Part shown: positions 1 to 8,555 of the stretch, one piece after another
Layout of the letters: each line of letters begins with the position of its first letter
Position numbering within the stretch: position 1 is the stretch's first letter
Origin: Actinomycetospora lutea
GTDB taxonomy: Bacteria; Actinomycetota; Actinomycetes; Mycobacteriales; Pseudonocardiaceae
Length of the DNA: 64,000 nt
Direction: 5' to 3'
Assembly (NCBI RefSeq): GCF_028737205.1
Contig: NZ_JAQZAL010000011.1
Span: 1-64,000, forward strand
Notes under the pieces: model-generated
Seen by the model: the letters and a program-made list of their open reading frames with translations, nothing else
What the model was told of the DNA's origin: nothing
The model's database searches: none
Program-made: the position numbers and the translations under genes

Positions 1-51
1 GCGCGACTGCCGAGGCGCCCCGCCCCCAACACCCGCTTCTTCAGCACTCTC

Positions 52-774
52 CTAGAGCGTCTGGCCCCCGTCGACGACGACGGTCTGCCCGGTCATCGCC
101 CGACTCTCGACGAGTCCGAGCACGGCGCGGGCGACGTCCTCGGGTGTGGTCTCGCGGTCGAGCAGGGCCTTGGCCGCGAGCTCGCGGCCACGCTCCTCGT
201 TGCCCGCCCACCAGCGGGTCAGGACGAGGCCGGGCGCGACCTCGTTGACCCGCACCGGCGCGAGCGCGCGGGCCAGCGAGCGCGTCAGCCCGTGCAGCGC
301 GGACTTGCTCACCGCGTACGGGAGCGACGAGCCGCTGCCGGTCAGCCCGGCGATCGACCCGATGTTGACGACGACCCCGTCCTGCGCGGCCCGCAGGTCG
401 TCGGCCGCGGCCCGGGCGCAGTACCAGGGCGCCATGAGGTTGACCGCGAGCAGCTGCTGCCAGACGTCGTCGGTGGCGCCGTCGAGGTCGTCGAGGGGCA
501 GCGGGATCGTGGCGCCGGCGTTGTTCACCAGCACCTCGACCGGCCCGAGCCGTGCCCGCACGTCGGCGACCATCGCGCGCACCGCCGCGTCGTCGGTGAC
601 GTCGGCCGCGACCGCGATCGCCCGGCCGCCCTCGGCCTCGATCTCGGCCACCGTCGCCGCGGCGTCGTCCGAGGAGCGGCGATAGGAGATCGCGACGTCG
701 TACCCCGCCCGGTGCAGCGCGAGGCTGCAGGCGCGCCCGATGCCGGTGCCGCCACCGGTGACCAGCGCCGTCAC
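52..774 (-). CDS. SDR family NAD(P)-dependent oxidoreductase
   Basis: A 240-residue classical short-chain dehydrogenase/reductase. The N-terminal Rossmann motif TGGGTGIG (residues 6-13), the NNAG motif near residue 85 and the catalytic Ser...YAVSK set near residues 140-157 are all visible. The end VDGG near the C-terminus is typical of 3-oxoacyl-ACP reductase-like SDRs. The substrate cannot be told from sequence. Its ATG overlaps the TGA of the upstream yqeY-like gene by four bases, so the two are probably co-transcribed and translationally coupled. Soluble cytoplasmic enzyme; family call firm, function open. Confidence 0.9.
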   Translation of the reverse strand: MTALVTGGGTGIGRACSLALHRAGYDVAISYRRSSDDAAATVAEIEAEGGRAIAVAADVTDDAAVRAMVADVRARLGPVEVLVNNAGATIPLPLDDLDGATDDVWQQLLAVNLMAPWYCARAAADDLRAAQDGVVVNIGSIAGLTGSGSSLPYAVSKSALHGLTRSLARALAPVRVNEVAPGLVLTRWWAGNEERGRELAAKALLDRETTPEDVARAVLGLVESRAMTGQTVVVDGGQTL

Positions 775-1226
775 GAGCTCAGCTGCCGCTTGACCTCGCC
801 CGACACGCGACGCCCGTCCGCGCGCCCCGCGACCTGCGGCTGCACCACCTTCATCACCTGGCCCATCTGCCTCGGTCCCTCGGCGCCGGTCTCGGTGATC
901 GCCGCGGCGACGAGCGCGCCGAGCTCCTCGTCGGAGAGCTGGGCGGGCAGGTAGTCGGTGAGCACGGCCTGCTCGGCGCGCTCCCGGTCGGCGAGTTCCG
1001 TGCGCCCCGCGCCGTCGAAGGCCTCGGCGGACTCGCGGCGCTTCTTCGACTCGCGCCCGATCACCGTGACGACCTCGTCGTCGGTGAGCTCGCGGTGGGA
1101 CTCCCCCGCGACCTCCTCGGTGTTGATCGCGGACAGCGTCATGCGCAGCGTCGCCACCCGCACCTCGTCGCGGGCCTTCATCGCGGTGGTGAGGTCGCTG
1201 CGCAGTCGCTCTTTCAGCTCGGCCAC
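771..1226 (-). CDS. GatB/YqeY domain protein
   Basis: A 151-residue protein of the YqeY family, which resembles the tRNA-binding tail domain of the GatB amidotransferase subunit. It opens with the characteristic MAELKERLRSDLTTAMKARD segment and continues with the RVATLRMTLSAI helix; length is normal for the family (about 150). The molecular role of stand-alone YqeY is not settled. GTG start. A TACGGT hexamer (minus strand, 1233-1238) lies six bases upstream with no Shine-Dalgarno, suggesting a leaderless message. It overlaps the following SDR gene. Confidence 0.92.
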   Translation of the reverse strand: MAELKERLRSDLTTAMKARDEVRVATLRMTLSAINTEEVAGESHRELTDDEVVTVIGRESKKRRESAEAFDGAGRTELADRERAEQAVLTDYLPAQLSDEELGALVAAAITETGAEGPRQMGQVMKVVQPQVAGRADGRRVSGEVKRQLSS

Positions 1227-1239
1227 GGTCCCACCGTAG

Positions 1240-1971
1240 TCACGTGACGCGACGCAGAATCGGTGTCGGCAGCACGCGCAGCACCCGGCCGAGCACCGCC
1301 CACGGCCAGGTCGGCACGTAGGCGACGGCGGGGGCCTTCTCGATCAGGTCGGCCATGGCCCGGGTGCCGGTCGCGGCGTCCACCGAGAACGGCCTGCTCA
1401 TGCCGCCGTTGAGCTCGGTGCGGATGTAGCCGGGCGCGAGCGTGGTGACCCGGATCGGGGTGTCGGCGACGTCGACCCGGATGCCCTCGGCGAGGTGCGA
1501 GAGCGCGGCCTTGGTCGCCGCGTAGGTGGTCTGCGCGCCCGGCAGCCCGCGGTCGGCGGCCACCGACGACACGACCACCAGGTGCCCCGCGTCCTGCGCC
1601 CGGAAGATCTCCATGGCGGCCTCGCACTGGGCCAGGGCGGCGACGAAGTTGGTCCGCGCCGTGGCGAGGTTGGCGTCGAACCGCCCGGTGCCGATCGGCG
1701 CGCCCTTGCCGACCCCGGCGTTGACGATCACGCGGTCGAGGCCGCCGAGCTCGTCGCGCAGCGCGCGCACCGTGGTGAACACGGCGTCGTGGTCGTCGAC
1801 GTCGAGCTCGGCGATCGCGACGCGCACGCCGGTGGGGGCGAGCTCGTCGCGCAGCGCCTCGAGGCGGTCGAGGCGCCGGGCGACCAGCGCGAGGTCGTGG
1901 CCGCGGCCGGCGAGCTCGCGGGCCATGCCCGCGCCCAGCCCGGCGCTCGCTCCGGTGATCAGTGTCCGCAC
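1240..1971 (-). CDS. SDR family oxidoreductase
   Basis: A 243-residue SDR with the cofactor motif TGASAGLG at residues 6-13, an NAG motif near residue 87 and catalytic Ser/YAATK near residues 137-154. The C-terminus lacks the VDGG tail of FabG-like enzymes and instead runs into a hydrophobic stretch (VPTWPWAVLGRVLRVLP), as in SDRs that act on lipid-like or membrane-bound substrates. GTG start. It lies 13 bases upstream of the yqeY-like gene on the same strand, so it could head that small operon. Substrate unknown. Confidence 0.88.
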   Translation of the reverse strand: MRTLITGASAGLGAGMARELAGRGHDLALVARRLDRLEALRDELAPTGVRVAIAELDVDDHDAVFTTVRALRDELGGLDRVIVNAGVGKGAPIGTGRFDANLATARTNFVAALAQCEAAMEIFRAQDAGHLVVVSSVAADRGLPGAQTTYAATKAALSHLAEGIRVDVADTPIRVTTLAPGYIRTELNGGMSRPFSVDAATGTRAMADLIEKAPAVAYVPTWPWAVLGRVLRVLPTPILRRVT

Positions 1972-1990
1972 GGGCGACGTACCTACCAGC

Positions 1991-2335
1991 TCAGGGGTGG
2001 GCGAGCACGTTCACCACGACGCCCTGCGGGGTGCGCACGAAGAACCGGCGCACGCCCCAGGGCTCGTCGGTGAGCGGGTGGACGATCTCGTAGCCGGCGG
2101 CGACCGCCTGCTCGTGCACCGCGTCGACGTCGTCGACCTCGACGCTGACCCGGCTGTCCTCGGGCGCCGTCGCGTCGCGGGAGATGAGCTGGACCTGGCT
2201 GGTCCCGCTGCGGTGGTTCACCACCCAGCCCATGTCCATCGGGGTCTCGAGCCCGAGCAGGCCGGTCCAGAACGGCGCGTCGGCGGCGGGGTCGTCGACG
2301 GCGAGGTTGGCGACGATGCGGCGTATCCCGGTCAT
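1991..2335 (-). CDS. VOC (glyoxalase/bleomycin resistance) family protein
   Basis: A compact 114-residue vicinal-oxygen-chelate protein. It begins MTGIRRIVANLAVDD and contains the usual second-half signature of the fold (FFVRTPQGVVVNVLAHP). A single protein of this size forms a dimer with sites between the betaalphabetabetabeta modules. The reading frame stays open upstream, but ATG 2335 is the first codon that matches family starts. It is divergent from the sigma-factor gene, with 87 bases between them. Substrate or binding partner cannot be predicted. Confidence 0.85.
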   Translation of the reverse strand: MTGIRRIVANLAVDDPAADAPFWTGLLGLETPMDMGWVVNHRSGTSQVQLISRDATAPEDSRVSVEVDDVDAVHEQAVAAGYEIVHPLTDEPWGVRRFFVRTPQGVVVNVLAHP

Positions 2336-2422
2336 GGCTCCAGCCTGGTCTCCCGCCGGCCGGCGGTCTTGCAGGAATCGGAGGCCCGCCACGGATGGCG
2401 CGGTTGTGGTGTTCTCCCCGAC

Positions 2423-2983
2423 GTGGCCGACGACGAGCAGCTGCGCACCGCGCTGGTCGAGGACCTCGACGCGGGGTTCGAGGCGGTGGTGCGCACCCAC
2501 GGGGACGTGGTGCACGCGGTGGCGCGGCGCACCGCCGACCGGCCGGCGGACGCGGAGGACCTCGCCGCCGAGGCGCTCCTGCGCGCCTACCGGGCCCTGC
2601 GCGGCTACGACGCGCGGCGCATCGGGCGGCTGGACCTGCGCCCCTGGCTGCTGACGATCCTGCTCAACACCGCCCGCAACGACCGCCGCGACGCCGCCCG
2701 CCGGCCCCGGACCGACGGCGCCGCCGACCCGCCCGACCGCCCCAGCCCCGTCCCCGGGCCCGACGAGCGCGCGGCGGCCACCGACCTGCGCGAGCGCCTC
2801 GCGGTGCTCGTCGCCGAGCTCCCGGTCGCGCAGCGCACCGCCGTGGTGCTGCGCCACGTCGTCGACCTGCCGGTGGCCGAGGTGGCCGCCGTGCTCGCGT
2901 GCAGCGAGGGGACCGCCCGGTCGCACGCCGCCCGCGGGCTCGCCGCCCTGCGGGCACGCCTGACTCCCGAGGAGACCTCATGA
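2423..2983 (+). CDS. ECF-type RNA polymerase sigma factor
   Basis: A sigma-70-like ECF factor of about 186 residues. Region 2 is seen as ADAEDLAAEALLRAYRAL followed by RPWLLTILLNTARNDRR (about residues 40-85). A proline-rich linker leads to region 4 with a helix-turn-helix (LPVAEVAAVLACSEGTARSH, about residues 147-166). GTG 2423 is preferred because region 2 begins soon after it. No anti-sigma gene follows. Instead the stop overlaps (ATGA) the start of a DNA-alkylation repair gene, suggesting that this sigma factor serves an alkylation or electrophile response. That role is inference. Confidence 0.85.
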   Translation: MADDEQLRTALVEDLDAGFEAVVRTHGDVVHAVARRTADRPADAEDLAAEALLRAYRALRGYDARRIGRLDLRPWLLTILLNTARNDRRDAARRPRTDGAADPPDRPSPVPGPDERAAATDLRERLAVLVAELPVAQRTAVVLRHVVDLPVAEVAAVLACSEGTARSHAARGLAALRARLTPEETS

Positions 2984-3720
2984 CCGACTCGCTGCTGGAA
3001 GACCTGCGCGACCTCGCCGGGCCCGCCCCCGCGACCCTCGCCGAGCGGGTCGTCGACGGCTGGGTGCAGGTGCCCGGCCCCCTCGGCGACGTGTACGCCG
3101 TGGTCGGCGCCCGCGGGGTGCGGCTGCTGCGCACCGCCGCCTACGCCGGCGAGCTGGGCACGTTCCTCGAGGACTACCGCACCCGCCACGGACGCCCCGT
3201 GCGCCCGGCCGCGCGCCCGCCCCGGGGCCTGCTGCCCGCCCTGCGCGGCACCGGCCCGGGACCGGCGCTCGACCTGGACGCGCTGACCCCGTTCGCCCGC
3301 GAGGTCCTCGCCGTCACCGCGCGCATCCCGTCCGGACAGACCCGGCCCTACGGCTGGGTGGCACGCGAGGCCGGGCACCCGAAGGCCGTGCGCGCGGTGG
3401 GCTCGGTGCTCGCCCGCAACCCGGTGCCGCTGCTCGTGCCCTGCCACCGCGTCGTGCGCGGCGACGGCGACCTCGGGCAGTACCTCTCGGGGCGCGCGGA
3501 CAAGGTGGCGCTGCTGGAGCGCGAGGGCGTGGAGCTCGACCGCCTGGCCGACCTCGCCGCGTCCGGCACCCGGCTGATCGGCAGCGACACCACGGGCGTC
3601 GTGTGCCTGCCGACCTGCCACCACGCGCGCCGGATCACCACGGCCCACCGCCACGGGTTCGCGAGCCTGGACCGCGCCCGCGCCGCCGGCTACCGCCCCT
3701 GCCGCGACTGCCGGCCCTGA
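2980..3720 (+). CDS. Methylated-DNA-cysteine methyltransferase with C-terminal Ada-type zinc domain
   Basis: A 246-residue suicide DNA-repair protein. Residues about 100-185 form the MGMT/Ogt domain with the acceptor motif PCHRVV (acceptor Cys155) that takes the alkyl group from O6-alkylguanine. Residues about 200-246 match the Ada N-terminal zinc domain, which accepts methyl groups from phosphotriesters. They include the TTG turn and four Cys in Ada spacing (C209-x3-C213 and C241-x2-C244). In classical Ada this domain is N-terminal and is followed by an AraC-type HTH; here it is C-terminal and no HTH is seen. The gene is translationally coupled to the ECF sigma factor. Confidence 0.9.
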   Translation: MTDSLLEDLRDLAGPAPATLAERVVDGWVQVPGPLGDVYAVVGARGVRLLRTAAYAGELGTFLEDYRTRHGRPVRPAARPPRGLLPALRGTGPGPALDLDALTPFAREVLAVTARIPSGQTRPYGWVAREAGHPKAVRAVGSVLARNPVPLLVPCHRVVRGDGDLGQYLSGRADKVALLEREGVELDRLADLAASGTRLIGSDTTGVVCLPTCHHARRITTAHRHGFASLDRARAAGYRPCRDCRP

Positions 3721-3740
3721 GCCGTGTGGGTGACGTGCGT

Positions 3741-3768
3741 GATCTTCGGTGCGATCGCCCAGAAGATC
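3741..3768. terminator. Candidate bidirectional terminator hairpin
   Basis: GATCTTC (3741-3747) pairs with GAAGATC (3762-3768) around a 14-base loop that itself holds GCGATCGC. It sits exactly between the converging ends of the MGMT gene and the following minus-strand SDR. There is no U tract, as is usual in high-GC actinobacteria. The stem is short, so confidence is modest. Confidence 0.4.
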
Positions 3769-3781
3769 GCGCACGGAGGGG

Positions 3782-4603
3782 TCAGCGCGCCGTGAACCCG
3801 GCGTCGACGGGCAGCGCCACGCCGGTGACGTAGCGGGCGCCGTCGGACACGAGCCACTCGACCGCCGCGGTGACGTCCGCGGCGTCGAGGAGGCCGACCG
3901 GCAGCAGGTTGCCGACGTCGGGCACCTCGCCGTCGGGCGGGTCGGTGAACAGGGCGGCGACGGCGTCGTTGAGCACCATCGTCGTCGCCACCCCGGACGG
4001 GTGCACCGAGTTGACGCGGATGCCGTGCGGCGCGAGCCAGTGCGCCCAGCCCCGCACGAGCCCGACGAGCGCGTGCTTGCTGGCGATGTAGCCGTCGAGC
4101 TGCCCGCTGCCGTCGCCCCCGCGGCCGGTGAGCCCCATCGACGAGCTGGTGACGACGACGGCGCCGCCCCGGCCCTGCGCGATCATGGTCGGCGCGGCGG
4201 CCTGCACCGTGTTCCAGACGCCGACCGTGTTGACGTCGAGCTGGTCGCGGAACGCCCGCGCGGCCGAGACGTGCGGCGACGCCATCCCGATCCCGGCGTT
4301 GGCCAGCACGATGTCGACGCCGCCGAGCTCGTCGATGCCCGCGGCGACCGCGTCGCCCAGCGCCGAGGCGTCCCGGACGTCGGCGACGTGGGCACTCACC
4401 CGCCCACCGCGCTCGCGGATCCCGGCGGCCGTCCCGGCGAGGTCGTCGGGACTCGCCATCGGGTACGCGACGCCCTCGTCCGGCGCGCACACGTCGATCG
4501 CGATGACGTCCGCGCCCTGCTCGGCGAGCCGCCACGCGTGGCTGCGGCCCTGTCCTCGGGCCGCGCCGGTGATCAGGGCGACCCGTCCGGTGTGTTCGGC
4601 CAT
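3782..4603 (-). CDS. SDR family oxidoreductase, mycofactocin-coupled type
   Basis: A 273-residue SDR with TGAARGQGRSHAWRLAEQGADVIAIDVC at the N-terminus, read here in pieces: TGAARGQG cofactor motif, RSHA, then IAIDVC. This pattern is characteristic of the SDR subfamily reported to work with mycofactocin and to hold a non-exchangeable NAD. LANAGIG and the catalytic S...YIASK follow, and the tail is LPVDAGFTAR. ATG 4603 has a TACGGT hexamer eight bases upstream on its strand and no Shine-Dalgarno, so it is likely leaderless. Typical substrates are alcohols; the actual one is unknown. Confidence 0.88.
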   Translation of the reverse strand: MAEHTGRVALITGAARGQGRSHAWRLAEQGADVIAIDVCAPDEGVAYPMASPDDLAGTAAGIRERGGRVSAHVADVRDASALGDAVAAGIDELGGVDIVLANAGIGMASPHVSAARAFRDQLDVNTVGVWNTVQAAAPTMIAQGRGGAVVVTSSSMGLTGRGGDGSGQLDGYIASKHALVGLVRGWAHWLAPHGIRVNSVHPSGVATTMVLNDAVAALFTDPPDGEVPDVGNLLPVGLLDAADVTAAVEWLVSDGARYVTGVALPVDAGFTAR

Positions 4604-4670
4604 GCCGCGGGACCGTACCGCAGTGGTCCTGATTTGCAACCACTCGGTACGGCACCGCGACCGTTCCCGG

Positions 4671-5462
4671 TCAGACCGGCGTCTTCTCCCCCGCCTCGAC
4701 CGGCACCGTGACCAGGTTGCCCGCCGGCGGCAGCGGGCAGGTCGCGAACGCCGTGAACGAGCAGGGCAGGTTCAGCGTGCGGTTCAGGTCGATCCGCACC
4801 GACCCGTCGTCGGCCGGGGCGTCGGTGCGCAGGACGCGCCCGCCGCCGTAGGTGCTGTGCCCCGAGGTCCCGTCCCGGAAGTGCAGCCGCAGCTCGGCAC
4901 CCTCGCCGCCCAGGGCGATGAGCTCCTGCTCCTCGCCGCCGAGCGTGAACGACACCGTGCCCACGGCGGTCGGGTGGAACCCGAGGCCGTCGACGACCGT
5001 GTCGACGTCGAGGCGCCGCGGCGCGTCCCAGGGGGTGAACCGGCCGGTGACGATCCACGCGGCGTCGACCGGGAAGGCGGGCACGCCGGCGAACCGCGCG
5101 AGGGTCGGACCCTGCGGGTCGCGGATGCGCAGCCCCAGGTGCTCCTCGCGGCGGATCACCTCGACCCGCCGCTGCCCCACGGCCACGAGGACGCCCGGCT
5201 TGCCGTCGACCGGCTCGACCCGGACGGTGCCGTCGACCGGCTCGCCGTCCACGGACACGCCGTCGCCGGCGGTCGCGGTGATCTCGACGGCTCCGCCGAC
5301 GGCCCGCCACGTGCCGGGCAGGTCCGCATACGTCCGTGCCTGCCCGTCGAGCCAATGCAGCCCGGTGAGGCTGAGCCACCCGTGCGGCGCGCGGAGCGTG
5401 TCCTCACGCTCCGCGTGCCACGCGGCCCAGGACCCGGCGAGGTCCTCCTCGACCGCCGTCAT
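4671..5462 (-). CDS. DUF1684 family protein
   Basis: A 263-residue protein of the DUF1684 family. Family signatures visible are [10 protein letters not shown] (about residues 28-37), a central FTPWDAPR motif, GLGFHP and the C-terminal run [21 protein letters not shown] with two conserved cysteines. No signal peptide or membrane segment is seen. Function is unknown. The ATG overlaps the stop of msrA by four bases, so the two are coupled. That association might hint at an oxidative or sulfur-related role, but this is only inference. Confidence 0.85.
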   Translation of the reverse strand: MTAVEEDLAGSWAAWHAEREDTLRAPHGWLSLTGLHWLDGQARTYADLPGTWRAVGGAVEITATAGDGVSVDGEPVDGTVRVEPVDGKPGVLVAVGQRRVEVIRREEHLGLRIRDPQGPTLARFAGVPAFPVDAAWIVTGRFTPWDAPRRLDVDTVVDGLGFHPTAVGTVSFTLGGEEQELIALGGEGAELRLHFRDGTSGHSTYGGGRVLRTDAPADDGSVRIDLNRTLNLPCSFTAFATCPLPPAGNLVTVPVEAGEKTPV

Positions 5463-5977
5463 GCCGACGTCGTCTCCTCGCGCTTCGGCAGCACCCAGCC
5501 CGGGCGCACGAAGTGGCACGTGTAGCCCCAGGGCATCTTCTGCAGGTAGTCCTGGTGCTCCGGCTCGGCCTCCCAGAACTCGCTGGCCGGCTCCACCTCG
5601 GTCACCACCGGCCCGGGCCACAGGCCCGAGGCGTCGACGTCCGCGATCGTGTCGCGGGCGACGCGCTCCTGCTCGGGGCTCGTGTAGTAGATCGCCGACC
5701 GGTAGCTGCGGCCGATGTCGTTGCCCTGCCGGTTGCGCGTCGACGGGTCGTGGATCTGGAAGAAGAACTCCAGGATCTCGCGGTAGGAGATCGTCGAGTC
5801 GTCGAACACGACCTCCACGGCCTCGGCGTGGTCGCCGTGACGACGGTAGGTCGCGTTCGGGGTGTTCGGGTCGCCGGAGTAGCCGACCCGGGTCGAGAGG
5901 ATGCCGGGTCGCTGACGCAACAGCTCCTGGGCACCCCAGAAGCACCCACCGGCCAGGATCGCGGTCTGAGTGGCCAC
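5459..5977 (-). CDS. msrA: Peptide-methionine (S)-S-oxide reductase MsrA
   Basis: A 172-residue MsrA that reduces the S-epimer of methionine sulfoxide in proteins. The active-site motif GCFWG places the nucleophilic Cys at residue 12. Other family blocks are [34 protein letters not shown] and [17 protein letters not shown] 5977 is chosen because a strong Shine-Dalgarno (GAGGAGGGAAG) lies at the right distance upstream on the minus strand and the product then begins just before the active site, as in homologues. It forms a two-gene unit with the DUF1684 gene. Confidence 0.95.
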   Translation of the reverse strand: MATQTAILAGGCFWGAQELLRQRPGILSTRVGYSGDPNTPNATYRRHGDHAEAVEVVFDDSTISYREILEFFFQIHDPSTRNRQGNDIGRSYRSAIYYTSPEQERVARDTIADVDASGLWPGPVVTEVEPASEFWEAEPEHQDYLQKMPWGYTCHFVRPGWVLPKREETTSA

Positions 5978-6086
5978 GGACTTCCCTCCTCGTTCTCGCC
6001 TGCAGGTGGCACAACGCATTCGGCAGGACGGCTGTTCCGCCCATCCGGGCCGGTGATGTGCCACTCGGGGTGACATGCTGCGCACC

Positions 6087-6554
6087 GTGAGCGAGCAGCG
6101 CATCGAGGTCACCCGATGGATCGCGGCCGAACCGGCGACCGTCTTCGACGTCCTGCGCGATCCCCACGGCCACGTCGCGATCGACAGCTCCGGGATGCTC
6201 ATGGACGCGGACGGCGAGCCCGTGGAGTCCGTCGGCGACCGGTTCACCGTGCGCATGGACCGCGAGGCGCTCGGCGACCGCCCCCTCGGGCGCTACGACG
6301 TCGACGTCGTCATCACCGTCTACGAGCCCGACATCGAGATCGCCTGGACCGTCGAGGGGCAGCTGCGCCCGTACATCGGCCACGTCTACGGCTACCGTCT
6401 CGAGCCCGTGGAGGACGGCACGCGGGTGACGTCCTACTACGACTGGTCGACGGTCCATCCCGAGTGGGCGGCCCGCGACATCTTCCCGGTGATCCACCCG
6501 CAGTCGCTCAGGGCGACCCTGGGGATCCTAGCCCGGGCGGTCCAGAAGGACTGA
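6087..6554 (+). CDS. SRPBCC (START-like) domain protein
   Basis: About 155 residues of the SRPBCC/polyketide-cyclase-like fold, a hydrophobic-cavity ligand binder. The start [20 protein letters not shown] followed by a conserved [12 protein letters not shown] is seen in a common actinobacterial subgroup of unknown function. ATG 6075 in the same frame is an alternative start, adding four residues; neither has a clear ribosome site. The 3' end overlaps the convergent 2'-5' RNA ligase-like gene by 47 bases. Confidence 0.82.
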   Translation: MSEQRIEVTRWIAAEPATVFDVLRDPHGHVAIDSSGMLMDADGEPVESVGDRFTVRMDREALGDRPLGRYDVDVVITVYEPDIEIAWTVEGQLRPYIGHVYGYRLEPVEDGTRVTSYYDWSTVHPEWAARDIFPVIHPQSLRATLGILARAVQKD

Positions 6555-7086
6555 CCCCGAGCGGCACCTCCGCCGCGACGTCCCAGGTCTCGGTCCGCAC
6601 CATCAGCGCGACGCGGTCCACGCGCACAGTCAGCGGCAGCCGCGGGGCGAGCGCGGCCTCGGCGGCCCGCAGCGCCGACGCGGACGCGGCGCGCCGGAGC
6701 CCGACCGTCAGGTGCGGGACGAGCTCGCGGTCCTCGGCGGGCAGCTCCGGGAACGCCGCACGGATCCGCCCCGCGATCTCCCGGAACGCGGCGACCGGCT
6801 CCGGGGCCAGCCAGAGCACCTTCTCGCCGAACCATCGCAGCGCGGCGAACGTGCACGGGAACGCGGGGACGGCGGCGACCGCGTCCCGCAGCGCGGCCAC
6901 GGTCCCGGCGGCGACCCGGCCGGGCGCGACGAACGGGCGCACGAGGGTGAGGTGCGCGCCGAGCCCGCGGCGGGCGGTGGGGTCGAGCTCGGCGCGGAAC
7001 GGGCCCACGAGCGGCTCGGCGTCCGGGACGAGCGCGGCGATCATCGTCCGGCGGGCGGCGGGGTCGACGGGCACATCGCCGAGCAT
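6508..7086 (-). CDS. 2'-5' RNA ligase / LigT-like phosphoesterase family protein
   Basis: About 192 residues of the 2H phosphoesterase superfamily. The two His-x-Thr motifs that define the fold are present: HLTLVRPF in the first half and HLTVGLRR in the second. Members hydrolyse 2',3'-cyclic phosphates or act on small RNA and nucleotide substrates. Starts at ATG 7086 or GTG 7074 are both possible. The last 15 residues (Gly/Pro/Ser rich) are read antisense to the 3' end of the SRPBCC gene and look non-conserved, so the overlap may be an extended tail. It is divergent from the LLM gene. Confidence 0.8.
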   Translation of the reverse strand: MLGDVPVDPAARRTMIAALVPDAEPLVGPFRAELDPTARRGLGAHLTLVRPFVAPGRVAAGTVAALRDAVAAVPAFPCTFAALRWFGEKVLWLAPEPVAAFREIAGRIRAAFPELPAEDRELVPHLTVGLRRAASASALRAAEAALAPRLPLTVRVDRVALMVRTETWDVAAEVPLGVSPSGPPGLGSPGSP

Positions 7087-7122
7087 GCCCGCCGACCGGC
7101 GCCGTCCCCTACGGTCGACCGC

Positions 7123-8103
7123 GTGCGCTGGTCGATCGCGATCCCCCAGTTCGGCGTCGGCACCTTCGACGCGGCCGGGGTGAAGGCCCACCTCGCGCGC
7201 GCCGAGGAACTGGGGTTCGACGGCGCCTGGACCATGGAGCTCACGGTCGGCAAGGCCCCGGTGCTGGCGCCGCTGGAGGTCCTCGCGTACGCGGCCGCGT
7301 GCACCGAGCGCCTGCGGCTCGGGGTCGGCGTGCTGATCGGCACCCTGCACGACCCGCTGCAGCTCGCGGCCGCGCTGACCACCGTCGACCGCCTGAGCCA
7401 CGGCCGGCTCGACGTCGGGATCGCGCCCGGCGGCGGCTCCCGGGACTTCGCGGCCTTCGGGGTCGAGCGCGAGACCTTCGTCGCGCGCTTCACCGAGGGG
7501 CTCGCGCTCATGCAGGCGGCCTGGTCCGACGCGCCGCGCATCAGCTTCGCGGGCCGGTTCCGGCAGTGCGAGGACCTGGCGATCGCGACGAAGCCCGTGC
7601 AGCGCCCGCACCCGCCGGTCTGGTTCGGGGGCAGCGCACCCCGGGCGCTGGCGCGCGCCGCGCGGCTCGGCGACGCGTTCCTGGGCGCGGGCTCGGTGAC
7701 CACCGCCGCGTTCGCGGACCAGGTCGTCGTGCTCCGTCGCGAGCTGGAGGAGCAGGGCCGCGATCTCGCGGGCTTCCCGCTCGCGAAGCGCGTCTACGTC
7801 CGCGTCGACGACGACCCCGCGCGGGCGCGCGAAGGAATGGTCGCGAGCCTGCACGGGCTCTACGGGCGCAAGCCCGGGATCGAGGACGTGCCGGTCACCG
7901 GCACCCCGCAGGAGGTGGCCCGGGGCCTCGCCGAGGTCCGCGACGCGGGCGCCGCGATGATCCTGCTCGATCCGCTGTGTGACGACGTCGGCGCCGACCG
8001 TGAGCAGCTCGAGCGCCTCGCCGCCGACGTCCTGCCGATGGTGGGTCAGCCCGGTTCGCGGAGTCGGACGGCGGGCCCGCCCGTGGCACGATCCACCGGG
8101 TGA
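7123..8103 (+). CDS. LLM class F420/flavin-dependent oxidoreductase
   Basis: A 326-residue luciferase-like TIM-barrel oxidoreductase. It begins RWSIAIPQFGVGTFD and carries LGFDGAW, a STVDRLSHGR-type turn (TTVDRLSHGRLDVGIAPGGG), and PVQRPHPPVWFGG, all typical of F420-dependent or FMN-dependent LLM enzymes. Substrate unknown. GTG 7123 has a TACGGT hexamer seven bases upstream (7110-7115) and is probably leaderless. The TGA overlaps the GTG of the next gene, an AraC regulator, so the pair is translationally coupled. Confidence 0.88.
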   Translation: MRWSIAIPQFGVGTFDAAGVKAHLARAEELGFDGAWTMELTVGKAPVLAPLEVLAYAAACTERLRLGVGVLIGTLHDPLQLAAALTTVDRLSHGRLDVGIAPGGGSRDFAAFGVERETFVARFTEGLALMQAAWSDAPRISFAGRFRQCEDLAIATKPVQRPHPPVWFGGSAPRALARAARLGDAFLGAGSVTTAAFADQVVVLRRELEEQGRDLAGFPLAKRVYVRVDDDPARAREGMVASLHGLYGRKPGIEDVPVTGTPQEVARGLAEVRDAGAAMILLDPLCDDVGADREQLERLAADVLPMVGQPGSRSRTAGPPVARSTG

Positions 8104-8549
8104 CCAGCCGTCCCTCCCGGGAGGAGCACCTGCGCGACCTCGCGCTGCTGCGCCGCGTCCGCGATCGGATCGACCGCGAGTACGCGCAGCCGCTCGACGT
8201 CGAGGCGCTCGCGCGCGGAGTCCACTGGTCGGCGGGCCACCTGAGCCGCGAGTTCCGGCGCGCCTACGGCGAGTCGCCCTACAGCTACCTCATGACCCGG
8301 CGCATCGAGCGGGCGATGGCGCTGCTGCGCCGCGGCGACATGAGCGTCACCGACGTCTGCTTCGCGGTCGGCTCGTCGTCGCTCGGGACGTTCAGCACGC
8401 GCTTCACCGAGCTGGTCGGGGTCTCCCCGAGCGTCTACCGCAAGCAGCAGGCCGGCCCGGGCCCGGGCATGCCCCCGTGCGTGGCCAAGCAGGTGACCCG
8501 ACCGATCAGGAATCGAGAAGCACCCGTCGCCGGACCGCCCCTAGCGTGA
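8100..8549 (+). CDS. AraC-type helix-turn-helix regulator (DNA-binding domain only)
   Basis: A 149-residue protein made almost entirely of the AraC/XylS double HTH. The first helix set is QPLDVEALARGVHWSAGHLSREFRRAYGES read in order, and the second is SVTDVCFAVGSSSLGTFSTRFTELVGVSPSVYRK. There is no ligand-binding domain. A small AraC protein immediately upstream of a VOC protein and a short UvrA is a recurring actinobacterial arrangement, so it may control those genes. GTG start overlapping the LLM stop. Confidence 0.9.
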   Translation: MTSRPSREEHLRDLALLRRVRDRIDREYAQPLDVEALARGVHWSAGHLSREFRRAYGESPYSYLMTRRIERAMALLRRGDMSVTDVCFAVGSSSLGTFSTRFTELVGVSPSVYRKQQAGPGPGMPPCVAKQVTRPIRNREAPVAGPPLA

Positions 8550-8555
8550 TCTCCC

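Noticed and set aside
1-51. A gene entering from the left edge
   Set aside because: The first 51 bases hold only the region beyond the SDR stop codon, with no frame that can be assigned.
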